Shown: positions 37,681-46,297, counted from the stretch's first letter. The stretch: DNA of 64,000 bases from Plantactinospora sp. KBS50 (GCF_002285795.1 NZ_CP022961.1:124001-188000); one strand, 5' to 3'. The notes: generated by a model not told the origin, from the letters alone. Program-made: numbers and translations.

Positions 37681-37771
37681 CGGCGCGGGGACGGGCGTGT
37701 CCGGGGGCGGCGCGGGGACGGGCGTGGCCGGGGGCGGCGCGGGGACGGGCGTGGCCGGGGGCGGCGCGGGG
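37681..37771. repeat. 27-bp tandem repeat, three copies plus partial, after clpB
   Basis: Three units begin at 37681, 37708 and 37735 (each CGGCGCGGGGACGGGCGTGK then CCGGGGG), with a partial fourth at 37762. Unit two and three are identical. It lies 62 nt after the clpB stop and runs up to the ribosome site (about 37774-37781) of the next gene. The stretch upstream (37620-37680) has the same degenerate character. Confidence 0.85.
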
Positions 37772-37783
37772 AAAGAGGAGAGC

Positions 37784-38164
37784 ATGCAGGCACGCAAGCG
37801 GGATCGGGAACTCGACGAGGCGATCAGGGAGTTGGCCCGGGCCGACACCCTCGCCTTCGGCGGGGTGGGCTTCGCCGGGCAGACCCTGGCGCCCACCGCC
37901 GCGTACCAGGCCCTGGAGCGGATGCTGCCGGCCCGTGCGGAGGACCTGCGCGGCCGGCTCACCGGGCTGCTCACCGACGCCACCCCGGCCGGCAAGGCGT
38001 ACGCGGCGAGCCTGCTCGACCGCTTCGACCCGGCCGCCGGGCGGGCCGCCTGGGAGTCGCTGAGCGGTGACGACGGTGCCCTGACCACATTTACCGGCTG
38101 CGTGATGGGTCGCAGCACGCTCGGTGAGTACGCCCGGGATCGGTTGCGTCCCGACGACCGGTGA
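37784..38164 (+). CDS. Conserved hypothetical protein, 126 residues
   Basis: ATG 37784 follows AAAGAGGAG. The product (MQARKRDRELDEAIRELARADT) is a mostly helical soluble protein with FGGVGFAGQTLAPTAAYQALERML and an end rich in charged residues. No domain is recognised. An in-frame reading from 37697 would include the tandem repeat as GTGVAGGGA units, but the ribosome site and conserved-looking start favour 37784. Its stop is 79 bp before the DUF4178 gene, so it may be the first gene of that run or a separate gene downstream of clpB. Confidence 0.7.
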   Translation: MQARKRDRELDEAIRELARADTLAFGGVGFAGQTLAPTAAYQALERMLPARAEDLRGRLTGLLTDATPAGKAYAASLLDRFDPAAGRAAWESLSGDDGALTTFTGCVMGRSTLGEYARDRLRPDDR

Positions 38165-38242
38165 TCCACCCGCTCGGGTTTCCCCTGGGTGCGCCGGGTT
38201 GTTACCGTCTCGCCCGACGCGTGGACGAGGGGGACGGTACGG

Positions 38243-38896
38243 GTGAACGGGATGCTGGCGTACGGGGTGACCGGGCTGGGCTGCCTGCTCGCGGTCGCGG
38301 GAATCGTGATCGCCGTGGTGGCGCTGCGCACGGCTCAACGCCGCAACTCGCCGGGGAGCGGCGGTCCGGTGGACCCGTTCCGGCAGCCGGACGACGACGC
38401 CGACGCGCTGCGCGGCGACCCGCGCCGGCTGCGGCCGGGCGACATCGTGGAGATCCGCGGCACGTCGTACGGCGTCCGCGGCTCGCTGCACTTCAGCGAG
38501 GGCGACTGGGGTTGGGCGGAACACCTGCTGGACGACGCGCACGGCGTCAAGCGCTGGCTCTCCGTCGAGGAGGATCCCGACCTCGAACTGGTGCTCTGGA
38601 CGGCGGCGCCGGGCGCGACCGTCACGCCCGGTCCGTCCACCCTGGACTTCGAGGGCCGGCGGTACACCAGCGACGAGTCCGGACAGGCCCGCTACACCGG
38701 CGTCGGCACCACCGGGCTCAACCCGAGCGGATCGGTCCGCTACCACGACTATCGCGGCCCGGACGGGTCGCTGCTGTCCTTCGAGGCGTACGGCGACAGC
38801 GGTGCCTGGGAGGTCGGCCTCGGTGAGCCGCTGCGGCGCCCCGAGGTGATGATCTATCCGGCCACCGGGCCGGAGCAGCCGGGCCAGGGGCGCTGA
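38243..38896 (+). CDS. DUF4178 domain membrane protein
   Basis: The protein of about 217 residues has one N-terminal helix (LAYGVTGLGCLLAVAGIVIAVVAL), a short polar linker, and a beta-rich domain: RPGDIVEIRGTSYGVRGSLHFSEGDWGWAEHLLDD, WLSVEEDPDLELVLWT, and a second YHDYRGPDGSLLSFEAYGDSGAWEVGLG unit. These match DUF4178. The start GTG 38243 follows GAGGGGG; ATG 38252 is possible. It begins a tight run through DUF2617, DUF4247, DUF350 and a spermidine-synthase-like gene, the usual partners of this family. Function is unknown. Confidence 0.85.
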   Translation: MNGMLAYGVTGLGCLLAVAGIVIAVVALRTAQRRNSPGSGGPVDPFRQPDDDADALRGDPRRLRPGDIVEIRGTSYGVRGSLHFSEGDWGWAEHLLDDAHGVKRWLSVEEDPDLELVLWTAAPGATVTPGPSTLDFEGRRYTSDESGQARYTGVGTTGLNPSGSVRYHDYRGPDGSLLSFEAYGDSGAWEVGLGEPLRRPEVMIYPATGPEQPGQGR

Positions 38897-38899
38897 GTC

Positions 38900-39403
38900 G
38901 TGCTCGTCGACCTGGACACCCCGTACGCCGACACCACCGCCGCGGACCTCAGCCTGGCGCTCGACGGCCCGGTCCGACCGGCCCTGCACGTGCTGACCCT
39001 GGAGGTTCCCCCGGCGACGGTACGGCTGCGCCTGCTCGGAGCCTCCCATCAGGTCCTGATCGAGACGGCCGGTGCGAGCCGGTCGGAGACCGTCGCCTGC
39101 CTGCCCGGCCAACCGCCCGCGCTGCCGCGGGAGATGGAGACCGACGACGGCCGGTACCTGTTCCGCGCCCGCGTGCTCCGGCTGGAGCCGGCGGAACTCA
39201 CCGACCGGGTCGACACGCTGCGTGCGACGCTCGCCGACGACGGGTACGCGCTGCTGGGCGTCTTCCCCGGCGACCCGTGCGCGGTGACCGCGCTCCGGCT
39301 CGAACCGGAGTGCGACGGGCACACCCTGCGCTGGGAGACCTGGCACTCGTATCCGCAGACCGGTGAGCTGGTCCACACCGAGACGGCGGTGACGCTGGCA
39401 TGA
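38900..39403 (+). CDS. DUF2617 family protein
   Basis: The 167-residue soluble protein opens MLVDLDTPYADTTAADLSLALDGPVRP and contains LRLLGASHQVLIE and CDGHTLRWETWHSYPQTGELVHTETAV. It matches DUF2617, a small beta-rich protein of unknown role that is almost always found with DUF4178 and DUF4247. The GTG start follows the DUF4178 stop by 3 nt, and its stop overlaps the next start (ATGA), so the three are co-translated. Confidence 0.85.
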   Translation: MLVDLDTPYADTTAADLSLALDGPVRPALHVLTLEVPPATVRLRLLGASHQVLIETAGASRSETVACLPGQPPALPREMETDDGRYLFRARVLRLEPAELTDRVDTLRATLADDGYALLGVFPGDPCAVTALRLEPECDGHTLRWETWHSYPQTGELVHTETAVTLA

Positions 39404-39828
39404 CGTCGTACCGCAGATGGCTGGTGCTGGGAGCGGCGGTCTCCCTGGTCGGCGTGCTGGTCGCCGGCTACGGCCTGGTGGCCGGCACCTTCACCGCGCG
39501 CAGCTACGTCCGGGGCCACTACGCCCGCTCGGTCGGCCACGACATCGGGCGGGAGGCGGTCGCCTACACGAGTTCCCTGCCGCCGAGCCGGGTGACCCGG
39601 GACGTGACCGGCGCCTTCCACCCCAGCGACCGGTACGCCGACGCGAGCGGGACGTACCTGCGCTTCGGCGACGACTCGGTGGTGATCCGGCCGCTGGCCG
39701 CCGGCTCGGTGATCCTGCTGGAGAAGATGGGCACCGCCTACCCGCGGTACCACGGCATCGTCGGCTCCGCGTGGGGCTGGAGCCGGGGAAACACCAGCCG
39801 GGGCGGCGGACCCGGCGCCGGCAAGTAA
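39400..39828 (+). CDS. DUF4247 family membrane-anchored protein
   Basis: The 142-residue protein has one N-terminal helix (WLVLGAAVSLVGVLVAGYGLVAG) and a short extracytoplasmic domain with YVRGHYARSVGHDIGREAVAYTSS, YLRFGDDSVVIRPLAAGSVILLEKMGTAYPRY, ending in a Gly/Ser-rich tail. This is the DUF4247 pattern. It overlaps the DUF2617 stop by 4 nt and precedes the DUF350 gene by 34 nt. No biochemical function is known. Confidence 0.85.
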   Translation: MTSYRRWLVLGAAVSLVGVLVAGYGLVAGTFTARSYVRGHYARSVGHDIGREAVAYTSSLPPSRVTRDVTGAFHPSDRYADASGTYLRFGDDSVVIRPLAAGSVILLEKMGTAYPRYHGIVGSAWGWSRGNTSRGGGPGAGK

Positions 39829-39862
39829 CCGGACGAGAACGCACTCACCCCTGGGAGAGACA

Positions 39863-40285
39863 TTGTCGAACCTCGGCACCGACCTGCTGGTGACGCTGGC
39901 TTACGGCGTCGTCGGCGTTTTGCTGATGGGACTGGGCTACCTGCTGGTCGACGTGACCACGCCCGGTCGGCTGAACCAGTTGATCTGGACCGACCGGAAC
40001 CGGAACGCGGCAGTGCTGCTGGCCTCGAACCTGCTGAGCGTGGGGACCATCGTGGTCGCCGCCATCGTGGCCAGCGCGAACGACTTCGCGCTCGGCATCA
40101 TCGGCGCCGCCGCGTACGGCGTGCTCGGGCTGCTGGTCATGGCCGGCGCGTTCCTGCTGCTCGACGTGGTCACCCCGGGCCGGCTCGGTGAGATTCTGGT
40201 GGACCCGCAGCCGCATCCCGCCGTGTGGGTGTCGGCCGTGGTGCACCTGGCCACCGGGGCGATCGTCGCGGCCGCGATCAGCTGA
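39863..40285 (+). CDS. DUF350 membrane protein (YjfL-like)
   Basis: The 140-residue protein has four hydrophobic helices arranged as two similar halves: [21 protein letters not shown] and [21 protein letters not shown], an internal duplication. This is DUF350, found near aminopropyl- or glutathionylspermidine-synthase-like genes in many bacteria. The start TTG 39863 follows GGGAGAG. Its stop overlaps the next ATG (TGATG). It probably supplies a membrane platform for the enzyme that follows; that is inference. Confidence 0.87.
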   Translation: MSNLGTDLLVTLAYGVVGVLLMGLGYLLVDVTTPGRLNQLIWTDRNRNAAVLLASNLLSVGTIVVAAIVASANDFALGIIGAAAYGVLGLLVMAGAFLLLDVVTPGRLGEILVDPQPHPAVWVSAVVHLATGAIVAAAIS

Positions 40286-41891
40286 TGGACGTGTCCGAGG
40301 TGCCGGCGGCGTCCTCGGTGCGCGACCGGGCGCAGCCGGCCCCGGCCGGCCGGCGGCGACCCGCCCGGGCGGCCGTACTGGCGGCGGTCTTCGTCTGTGC
40401 CGCCTGCGGCCTGGTCTACGAACTGGCCCTGGTGGCGCTCGGCAGCTACCTGATCGGGGACGCGGTCGGGCAGGCCTCGATCGTGCTCGGCGTGATGGTC
40501 TTCGCCATGGGCGTCGGTGCGCTCGCCGCGAAGCCCCTGCAACGCCGGGCCGCCGTGGCCTTCGCTGCGGTCGAGCTGGTGCTCGCGCTGCTCGGCGGCC
40601 TGTCCGTGCTCGGCCTGTACGCCGCGTTCTCCTGGCTCGACCTGTACGCGCCCGCCCTGGTGGCCACCGCGTTCGTGCTCGGCCTGCTGATCGGCGCGGA
40701 GATTCCGCTGCTGATGGTGCTGCTGCAACGCATCCGCGCGCAGGCGGCGGGCAGCGCGGTCGCCGACCTGTTCGCCGCCGACTACGTCGGGGCGCTGCTG
40801 GGCGGGTTGGCCTTCCCGTTCCTGCTGATGCCGCTGCTCGGCCTGCTGCGCGGCGCGCTGGTGGTCGGTGCCGTGAACGCCGTCGCCGGGCTCGCCCTGG
40901 TCGGCGTCGTGTTCCGCCGGGACCTGGACGGTAGGTCCCGGGCCGCGCTCGGCGCCGGCACCGTCGTGGTGATGCTCACCCTCGGGTACGCGTACGCCAC
41001 CGCGCACAGCTTCGAGGTGACCGCCCGGCAGCAGTTGTACCGGGATCCCGTGGTGCACGCCGAACGCAGCCGCTACCAGGAGATCGTGTTGACCCGTTCG
41101 GTGTCGGTGCCCGGCGAGAGCCGTACCGACCTGCGGCTCTTCCTCAACGGCGACCTCCAGTTCAGCTCCTCGGACGAGTACCGCTACCACGAGGCGCTGG
41201 TGCACCCGGCGCTGCGCGGCAGCCACGGCGCCGTGCTGGTGCTCGGCGGCGGCGACGGCCTGGCGCTGCGGGAGATCCTCCGCTACCCGGACGTGGCCCG
41301 CGCGACGCTGGTGGACCTGGACCCGGCCGTGGTGCGGCTGGCGCGCAGCGAGCCGCAGCTGCGCGCCCTCAACCGCGACTCGTTCGCCGATCCCCGGGTG
41401 CAGGTGGTGCAGGCCGACGCGTTCGGGTGGCTGCGGGCCCGGCCCGGCAGGTTCGACACGGTGATCGTCGACCTGCCGGACCCGGACGAGACCGCCACCG
41501 CCAAGCTCTACACGGTCGAGTTCTACGCGCTGGTCCGCGCGGTGCTGGCGCCCGGCGGGCGGATGGTCGTGCAGGCCGGCTCGCCGTACTTCGCCCCCGG
41601 GCGTACTGGTCGATCGAGCATTCGATCCGCACCGCCGGGTTCGCGACGGTGCCGTACCACGTGGACGTGCCGTCCTTCGGCGACTGGGGATTCGTGCTGG
41701 CCGCGCCGGGTCCGGACGCGCCCGAGCTGGCCCTGCCGGCGGATGCGCCGGCGCTACGCTTCCTGAACGCCGGCACGCTGAGCCAGGCCGCGACCTTCCC
41801 GGCCGACCGGCCGCGGCTGGACGTGCCGGCGTCGACGCTGCTGCAACCGAGGGTGCTGGACTACAACCGCGCCGAGTGGCGCGGCTACTGA
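40285..41891 (+). pseudogene. Membrane-anchored spermidine-synthase-like aminopropyltransferase, frameshifted as sequenced
   Basis: About 535 residues when repaired. The N-terminal 240 residues have seven hydrophobic helices. The catalytic domain then shows [31 protein letters not shown], a nucleotide loop [14 protein letters not shown] (near 320), [12 protein letters not shown], and [22 protein letters not shown]: the polyamine synthase set. After SPYFAPGR the frame breaks at the C5/G3 run 41594-41601; adding one base gives [31 protein letters not shown] and continues to TGA 41889-41891. Polyamine transfer on a lipid or protein at the membrane is plausible but untested. Confidence 0.82.
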
Positions 41892-41945
41892 CGCTTGCGA
41901 CCTCGGCCGGCGGGTCCGGCACCGTTTGCCGCGGATCGCTGGCAG

Positions 41946-41957
41946 GGTATCGATACC
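41946..41957. promoter_or_regulatory. Perfect 12-bp palindrome GGTATCGATACC
   Basis: The sequence lies in the 132-bp gap between the aminopropyltransferase gene and the next membrane-protein gene, 66 bp before the GTG at 42024. Its placement suits an operator, but no protein can be assigned. Confidence 0.4.
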
Positions 41958-42023
41958 TTGTTTCGTGGATCTTATGGCTCCTGAGCTGTGCAAAGTTCGG
42001 GTGAATCGAGGAAGGGAGAGCAC

Positions 42024-42815
42024 GTGTCTGATCTGAGCGGTACGGGCACGCCGGGTCCTCCGGCGCCAACGGCCCGTCCGAGCAGCGTCACCATCTCGTC
42101 GTACCTGTTGTACGCGGTCGCCGCGATCCAACTGCTCAGCGCGATCGTCACGCTGTCGGTGCTGGGCAAGATGAACGATGTCTACCGGGACCTCTACGCC
42201 GGCACCTCGGCCGAGGGCGCCGAGACGGTCGTCACGCTGGTCTCGGTGGCGGGCGTCGTCGTGGGGCTGCTGTTCGCGGTCGGGTTCGTGGTGGTCGGCG
42301 TGCTCAACGGCCGGGGCAGGAACGCGTCCCGGATCACCACCTGGGTGCTGGCCGGCATCGGTGTCTGCTGCACCGGGATCGGCGTGGCCGGATCGGGGCT
42401 GGGCACCTCCATGGGCGGGGACACCGGGAACGGTGACGTCCCGAGCGGTGCCGAGTTGCAGGACCGGTTGAGCGAGGTGCTGCCCACCTGGTACACGCCG
42501 CTGTCCGTCACGCTGTCCGTGCTGGCGCTGCTCGCCCTGATCGCGGTGATCATCCTGCTCGCCCTGCCGGCGTCCAACGAGTTCTTCCGCAAGCCGAAGC
42601 CGGGCTTCGACCCGCCGATTCCGGGCGCCGCGTACCCCGCGTACCCGCCGGCGCCCGGCTACCCCGCCACGGGTGAGGGCCCGGGCGCGGGCACCGTCCC
42701 GCCCGGCACCGTCCCGCCCGGCACCGACGCGCCGGGTGGTCCTGCTCCGGGTGCGCCGCCGGCGCATCCCCAGGAGCCGGGACCGCGCACCGACCGGCCG
42801 GACGGCGAATCCTAG
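42024..42815 (+). CDS. Four-helix membrane protein with Pro-rich tail
   Basis: The 263-residue protein starts at GTG 42024 after GGAAGGGAGAG. It has a short Pro-rich head, about four transmembrane helices (from SVTISSYLLYAVAAIQLLSAIV to TPLSVTLSVLALLALIAVIILLALPA), and a cytoplasmic tail rich in Pro, Gly and Tyr (YPAYPPAPGYPATGEG, PGAGTVPPGTVPPGT). I do not recognise the domain. A second gene of the same design follows at 42963, so these may be paralogues. It ends at a strong inverted-repeat hairpin. Confidence 0.7.
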   Translation: MSDLSGTGTPGPPAPTARPSSVTISSYLLYAVAAIQLLSAIVTLSVLGKMNDVYRDLYAGTSAEGAETVVTLVSVAGVVVGLLFAVGFVVVGVLNGRGRNASRITTWVLAGIGVCCTGIGVAGSGLGTSMGGDTGNGDVPSGAELQDRLSEVLPTWYTPLSVTLSVLALLALIAVIILLALPASNEFFRKPKPGFDPPIPGAAYPAYPPAPGYPATGEGPGAGTVPPGTVPPGTDAPGGPAPGAPPAHPQEPGPRTDRPDGES

Positions 42816-42816
42816 T

Positions 42817-42875
42817 GCGTGTTTCGTAGGTGTCGGTCGACCCGGCGCAGGCCGGCCGGCACCTGTGAAACACGC
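42817..42875 (+). terminator. Long imperfect hairpin after the four-helix gene
   Basis: GCGTGTTTCGTAGGTG (42817-42832) and its near-complement (42860-42875) match at 14 of 16 positions. The loop region is GC-rich. It directly follows the stop codon and precedes the next gene by about 90 nt. Confidence 0.7.
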
Positions 42876-42962
42876 CCCGTGGCCGCCGGCCGCCGCTGTC
42901 CGTACCGCTGGGCGATCCCTCCGGGTAGGTTGCCAACCAACCACAACCCGGAGGGATCGCCC

Positions 42963-43915
42963 GTGTCATATCCAGGTTCGGCGCCCGCGTCCGGCGCGGG
43001 TCCGCGCCCGCCGGTCGGTCCCGCCGGTCCGGGACCGTACGGGAGCTTCGGCCCCGGCCCGTACCCGCCGGCCGGAATGACCGGTACGGCGTCGCCGCGC
43101 CGGCCGGCCGTGGTGACCGCCGCGGCGGTGCTGCTGGCGGCGATGGCCACGATCGGCCTCGCGCACGCGCTGCTCGGGTTGACCACCCTGAGCGGCACCG
43201 TGCAGCGGTTCCGGGCGGCGACCGCCAGCACCGCGGCCGACCACAGCCAGTTGACCACCGCGGTCGCGCTGATCCGCGGCGCCGCCGTCCTGGCCACGAT
43301 CATCGCGATCGGCGTGTCCGTGCTGCTGGCCCTGCTCGTACTGGGCCTGCTCCGGGGCAACCGCGGCGCGCGGCTGGCGACCTGGGCGGTCTGCGCCGTC
43401 GGGCTGCTGCTGGGCTGTGGGGCACTCGGTGTCACCGCGCTGCAACGGGCCGCGCCGTCGGACTTCGGCGCCCGGGACCTCGCGACCGAGCAACTGGTCC
43501 GGGCCGCGGCCGAGGCGTACCCGCCCTGGTGGGCGGCGCTCGGCGGCGCCCTGTCGGCCGGTCAGGCGCTGGGTTACCTGGTGGTGGCCGGCCTGCTGGT
43601 GCTGCCCTCGGCGACCGCCTACTTCCGGCCGGCCGGTGCGGCCGGCGTGGCGGGCGGGCCGCGCCCGCCCGGGCCGCCGCCACCATCGCCGTACCGGCCT
43701 GTGCCCTACCCGGTTCCGCCGGGTGCCGGTTGGGCACCACCCGCCGCGCCCGCTCCGGGTTGGCGTCAGGCGCCCGCTCCGGACCGGCACCCGGGGGCCG
43801 GTGGCGGCTGGGCGCCGCCGCCCGGCCCGGGCCATCCGGAGCACCCGGGCCATCCGGACCACCACGACCCCACGACCCCCACGACGTCAACGAGCGAGAT
43901 GAGGACCGACAGTGA
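42963..43915 (+). CDS. Membrane protein with Pro-rich head and tail, frameshift near the 3' end
   Basis: GTG 42963 starts a protein with a Gly/Pro head (MSYPGSAPASGAGPRPP), four hydrophobic helices (VVTAAAVLLAAMATIGLAHALLGL onward), and a Pro/His/Gly tail. As written, the frame runs through to 44150 and overlaps the next gene by 240 nt. One C added to the run at 43868-43871 instead gives repeated HDP units, HDPHDPHDVNERDEDRQ, and a stop at 43913-43915 that overlaps the SDR start as GTGA. That natural end is much more likely. Its relation to the similar protein at 42024 suggests a duplicated pair. Function unknown. Confidence 0.65.
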
Positions 43916-44747
43916 CCGAGGTCGAGCCCACCCCCACGACCGAGGCACCGCACCGGGACACCGGCACGGCCCTGATCACCGGCGCCACCGCGGGGATCGG
44001 CGCGGCCTTCGCCCGCCGGCTCGGCGCGCAGGGGCGACCGCTGGTGCTGGTGGCCCGAGACGAGGAGCGGCTGGCCGCCTCAGCCGCGGAGCTGACCGAC
44101 CGGCACGGCACACCCGTCGAGGTGCTCCCGGCGGACCTGTCCACCGATGACGGCTGTGCGGCGGTCGAGGCCCGGTTGCGCGCCGCCGGGGACCCGGTGG
44201 ACGTGCTGGTGAACAACGCGGGGATCAGCCTCAACCGGCCGTTCCTCCGGTCCGCGGTCGAGGACGAGCTCCGGCTGCTGCGGATCAACGTGAACGCGGT
44301 GCTCAGGCTGACCCACGCGGCGCTGCCGGGCATGGTGCAGCGGCAGCAGGGGCAGTGATTAATGTCTCTTCGGTTGCCGGTTTCGGGTCGGTGATGCCCG
44401 GTTCGACATATTCCGCGAGCAAGGCGTGGGTGACCAATTTCAGCGAGTCGATCGCCCAGTCGGTCCGGCCGTTCGGCGTACGGGTGCTCGCGCTCTGCCC
44501 CGGCTACACCCGGACGGAGTTCCACGACCGGGCCGGAATCAACATGACCAAGACACCGCCGTGGATGTGGCTGCGAGCCGACGACGTCGTCGCCGACGCC
44601 CTACGTGACCTGGGTAAAGGCAAGCTGGTGAGCGTTCCGGACTGGAAGTACAAGCTCGCCGTCTTCGGCCTCCGGCACACTCCGCGGCGGGTCTTGCAGG
44701 GGGTCGCCCGGGACACCCGGGGCCGGATCGGCCGCGATCAGGTGTAG
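43912..44747 (+). pseudogene. Short-chain dehydrogenase/reductase, frameshifted as sequenced
   Basis: About 278 residues when repaired. The NAD(P) motif is ALITGATAGIGAAFARRLG, then LVNNAGISLNRP, the catalytic serine in INVSSVAGFGS, and the Tyr-x3-Lys in TYSASKAW, followed by ALCPGYTRTEFHDRAG. The frame stops early (QRQQGQ then TGA 44356-44358) because one G is missing in the run at 44349-44352. Restoring it gives RQQGAVINVSSVAGF, a canonical SDR strand. Start GTG 43912 overlaps the upstream stop. Substrate unknown; this resembles classical 250-280-residue SDRs. Confidence 0.85.
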
Positions 44748-44862
44748 TGGCGCGTCGATTACCGTCCGTGTCCCGGGTGGCGGCTCGCCGCCGGTCGACC
44801 ATCGACGGGCGGTGTCGGGGTACTCAACGAGTTCTCAGACTCGGGCAGTAGCATTCCCCGCC

Positions 44863-45402
44863 ATGGGGGACCACGATGACCTGCGTAAATTCATCACCGA
44901 CCTGGCTGTGGTCCATGGACGGGTGGTGCTGTCGTCCGGCCGCGAGGCGGACTGGTACATCGACCTCCGTCGGGTAACTCTGCATCACGCGGCGGCACCG
45001 TTGGTTGGTCGCGTGCTGCTCGATCTCACCCGGGACTGGGAGTACGACGCCGTCGGCGGGTTGACCCTCGGCGCCGATCCGGTCGCCGGGGCGATGCTGC
45101 ACGCGGCGGCGGCGCAGCAGCGTCCGCTGGATGCGTTCGTGGTTCGGAAGTCACTGAAGACGCACGGCATGCAACGGCGGATCGAGGGTCCGGACGTGTC
45201 CGGCCGTCGCGTTGTTGCCGTGGAGGACACCTCGACGACGGGCAGTAGCGTGCTGACCGCTGTGGAGGCGTTACGCGAAGTTGGCGCCGAGGTCGTGGGA
45301 GTGGCGGTTATCGTCGATCGCGGAGCCGGCGAGGCGGTGCGGGCCGCCGGGTTGCCCTACCGGGCGGCCTATACGTTGGCTGACCTCGGCCTTCTGGCGT
45401 AA
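44863..45402 (+). CDS. pyrE: Orotate phosphoribosyltransferase
   Basis: The 179-residue enzyme joins orotate to PRPP to make OMP in pyrimidine synthesis. It shows the PRPP motif RRVVAVEDTSTTGSSVLTAVEAL, a LSSGREADWYIDLRRVTL opening and a loop with FVVRKSLKTHG. Length and motifs fit a full PyrE. TAGCAT (44849-44854) lies 8 nt before ATG 44863 and no ribosome site is present, so the transcript is probably leaderless. An in-frame reading 51 nt longer is unsupported. It is not next to other pyr genes here. Confidence 0.95.
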   Translation: MGDHDDLRKFITDLAVVHGRVVLSSGREADWYIDLRRVTLHHAAAPLVGRVLLDLTRDWEYDAVGGLTLGADPVAGAMLHAAAAQQRPLDAFVVRKSLKTHGMQRRIEGPDVSGRRVVAVEDTSTTGSSVLTAVEALREVGAEVVGVAVIVDRGAGEAVRAAGLPYRAAYTLADLGLLA

Positions 45403-45429
45403 AAGTTTGCCGATTCGGATCTGCTGATA

Positions 45430-45450
45430 TGCAGGCGGATCGATGCTGCA
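45430..45450. promoter_or_regulatory. Weak inverted repeat upstream of arsR-like gene
   Basis: TGCAG (45430-45434) and CTGCA (45446-45450) are inverted around 11 nt, 18 nt before the GTG start. CGGATC also repeats directly at about 45415 and 45436. ArsR-family repressors often bind such sites in their own promoters, but the match is short. Confidence 0.35.
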
Positions 45451-45468
45451 AGTGGAAGGATGGAATAC

Positions 45469-45837
45469 GTGGGAACTGCGTTGGCCGAAATGACTATGCC
45501 TCAGATCTCGCCGCTTGCCGGCGAGCCGATCGAACGCGCCGACGCCGAGCGTCTGGCGGGAGTGCTGAAGGCACTCGCCGACCCAGCTCGGTTGCGGCTG
45601 CTCAGCCTGATCCAGTCGGCACCGGAGGGCGAGGCGTGCGTGTGTGACCTCACCGCGCCGCTCGGACTCTCTCAGCCGACGGTGAGCCATCACCTGCGGA
45701 TCCTGACCGAGGCGGGACTGCTCGAACGGGAAAAGCGGGGCGTGTGGGCGTACTACCGGCTGGTGCCGACGGCGATCGCCACGATCGCCGATCTGCTCAC
45801 CCCGCCGCGTAAGCGCGCCACCAAGAAGGCTCGCTGA
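45469..45837 (+). CDS. ArsR/SmtB-family transcriptional regulator
   Basis: The 122-residue protein has the winged helix of the family: LAGVLKALADPARLRLLSLI, the recognition segment PLGLSQPTVSHHLRILTEAGLLE and a wing KRGVWAYYRL. The cysteine pair CVCDL just before the recognition helix is the alpha3N-type metal(loid) site seen in ArsR sensors of arsenite and related ions. No ars or efflux gene is adjacent, so its regulon is unknown. Start GTG 45469 follows GGAAGGA by 8 nt; ATG 45460 would add three residues. Confidence 0.88.
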   Translation: MGTALAEMTMPQISPLAGEPIERADAERLAGVLKALADPARLRLLSLIQSAPEGEACVCDLTAPLGLSQPTVSHHLRILTEAGLLEREKRGVWAYYRLVPTAIATIADLLTPPRKRATKKAR

Positions 45838-46297
45838 GCTTCGCGTCCGGCGGCGTGCCAGCCGCCGGACGGCGGTCGTCCCCCGTGCCCGTCCTGCGGG
45901 TGCGGGTAGGACGATCGCCAGTTGCGGGCTGGGCGTGACACCGGCGTGCCCTGCGGGTAGGGCACACCGTCGCGGACCGCGCGTGACACCGCCTGTCGTG
46001 GGTTGGGTGTGACGCCGCGGCTCCGCGTACGGGGCCGCGTGACACGGCCCGATGTGGGCTGGGCGTGACACCGCTGGGTGGCACGCCCAGGTCGGCGTGG
46101 CCCGCGCGCCACGCCCTTGTCGGTGTGGCCCGCGCGCCATGCCCTTGTCGGTATGGCCGCCTCGTCGGTGTGGCCCGGGTGCCGCGCCCTTGTCGGTATG
46201 GCCGCCTCGTCGGTGTGGCCCGGGTGCCGCGCTCTTGTCGGTGTGGCCGCCGGTCGGCCGCCCCCGGAAGTTCCCGAGGGCGGCGTTAGGGCTGCGC
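45838..46297. repeat. Repeat-dense convergent intergenic region of 460 bp
   Basis: Between the convergent arsR-like and dedA genes lie two families of degenerate repeats. One (about 45940-46085) has the core GGGTRGGGCGTGACACC(G) in four to five irregular copies. The other (46088-46253) has KTCGGTRTGGCC units of 28 bp and 17 bp; a 45-bp composite unit occurs twice (about 46144-46188 and 46189-46233). No gene is apparent; a few open frames are artefacts of repetition. It may be transcribed past both stops. Confidence 0.75.

Noticed and set aside
34949-39376. A 1475-codon minus-strand frame across clpB and the DUF4178 operon
   Set aside because: It spans several well-defined plus-strand genes and reads as His/Arg/Gly/Asp-biased antisense.
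46088-46253. Regular repeats that could be mistaken for a CRISPR array
   Set aside because: Units are tandem with irregular spacing and no unique spacers, and no cas gene is present.
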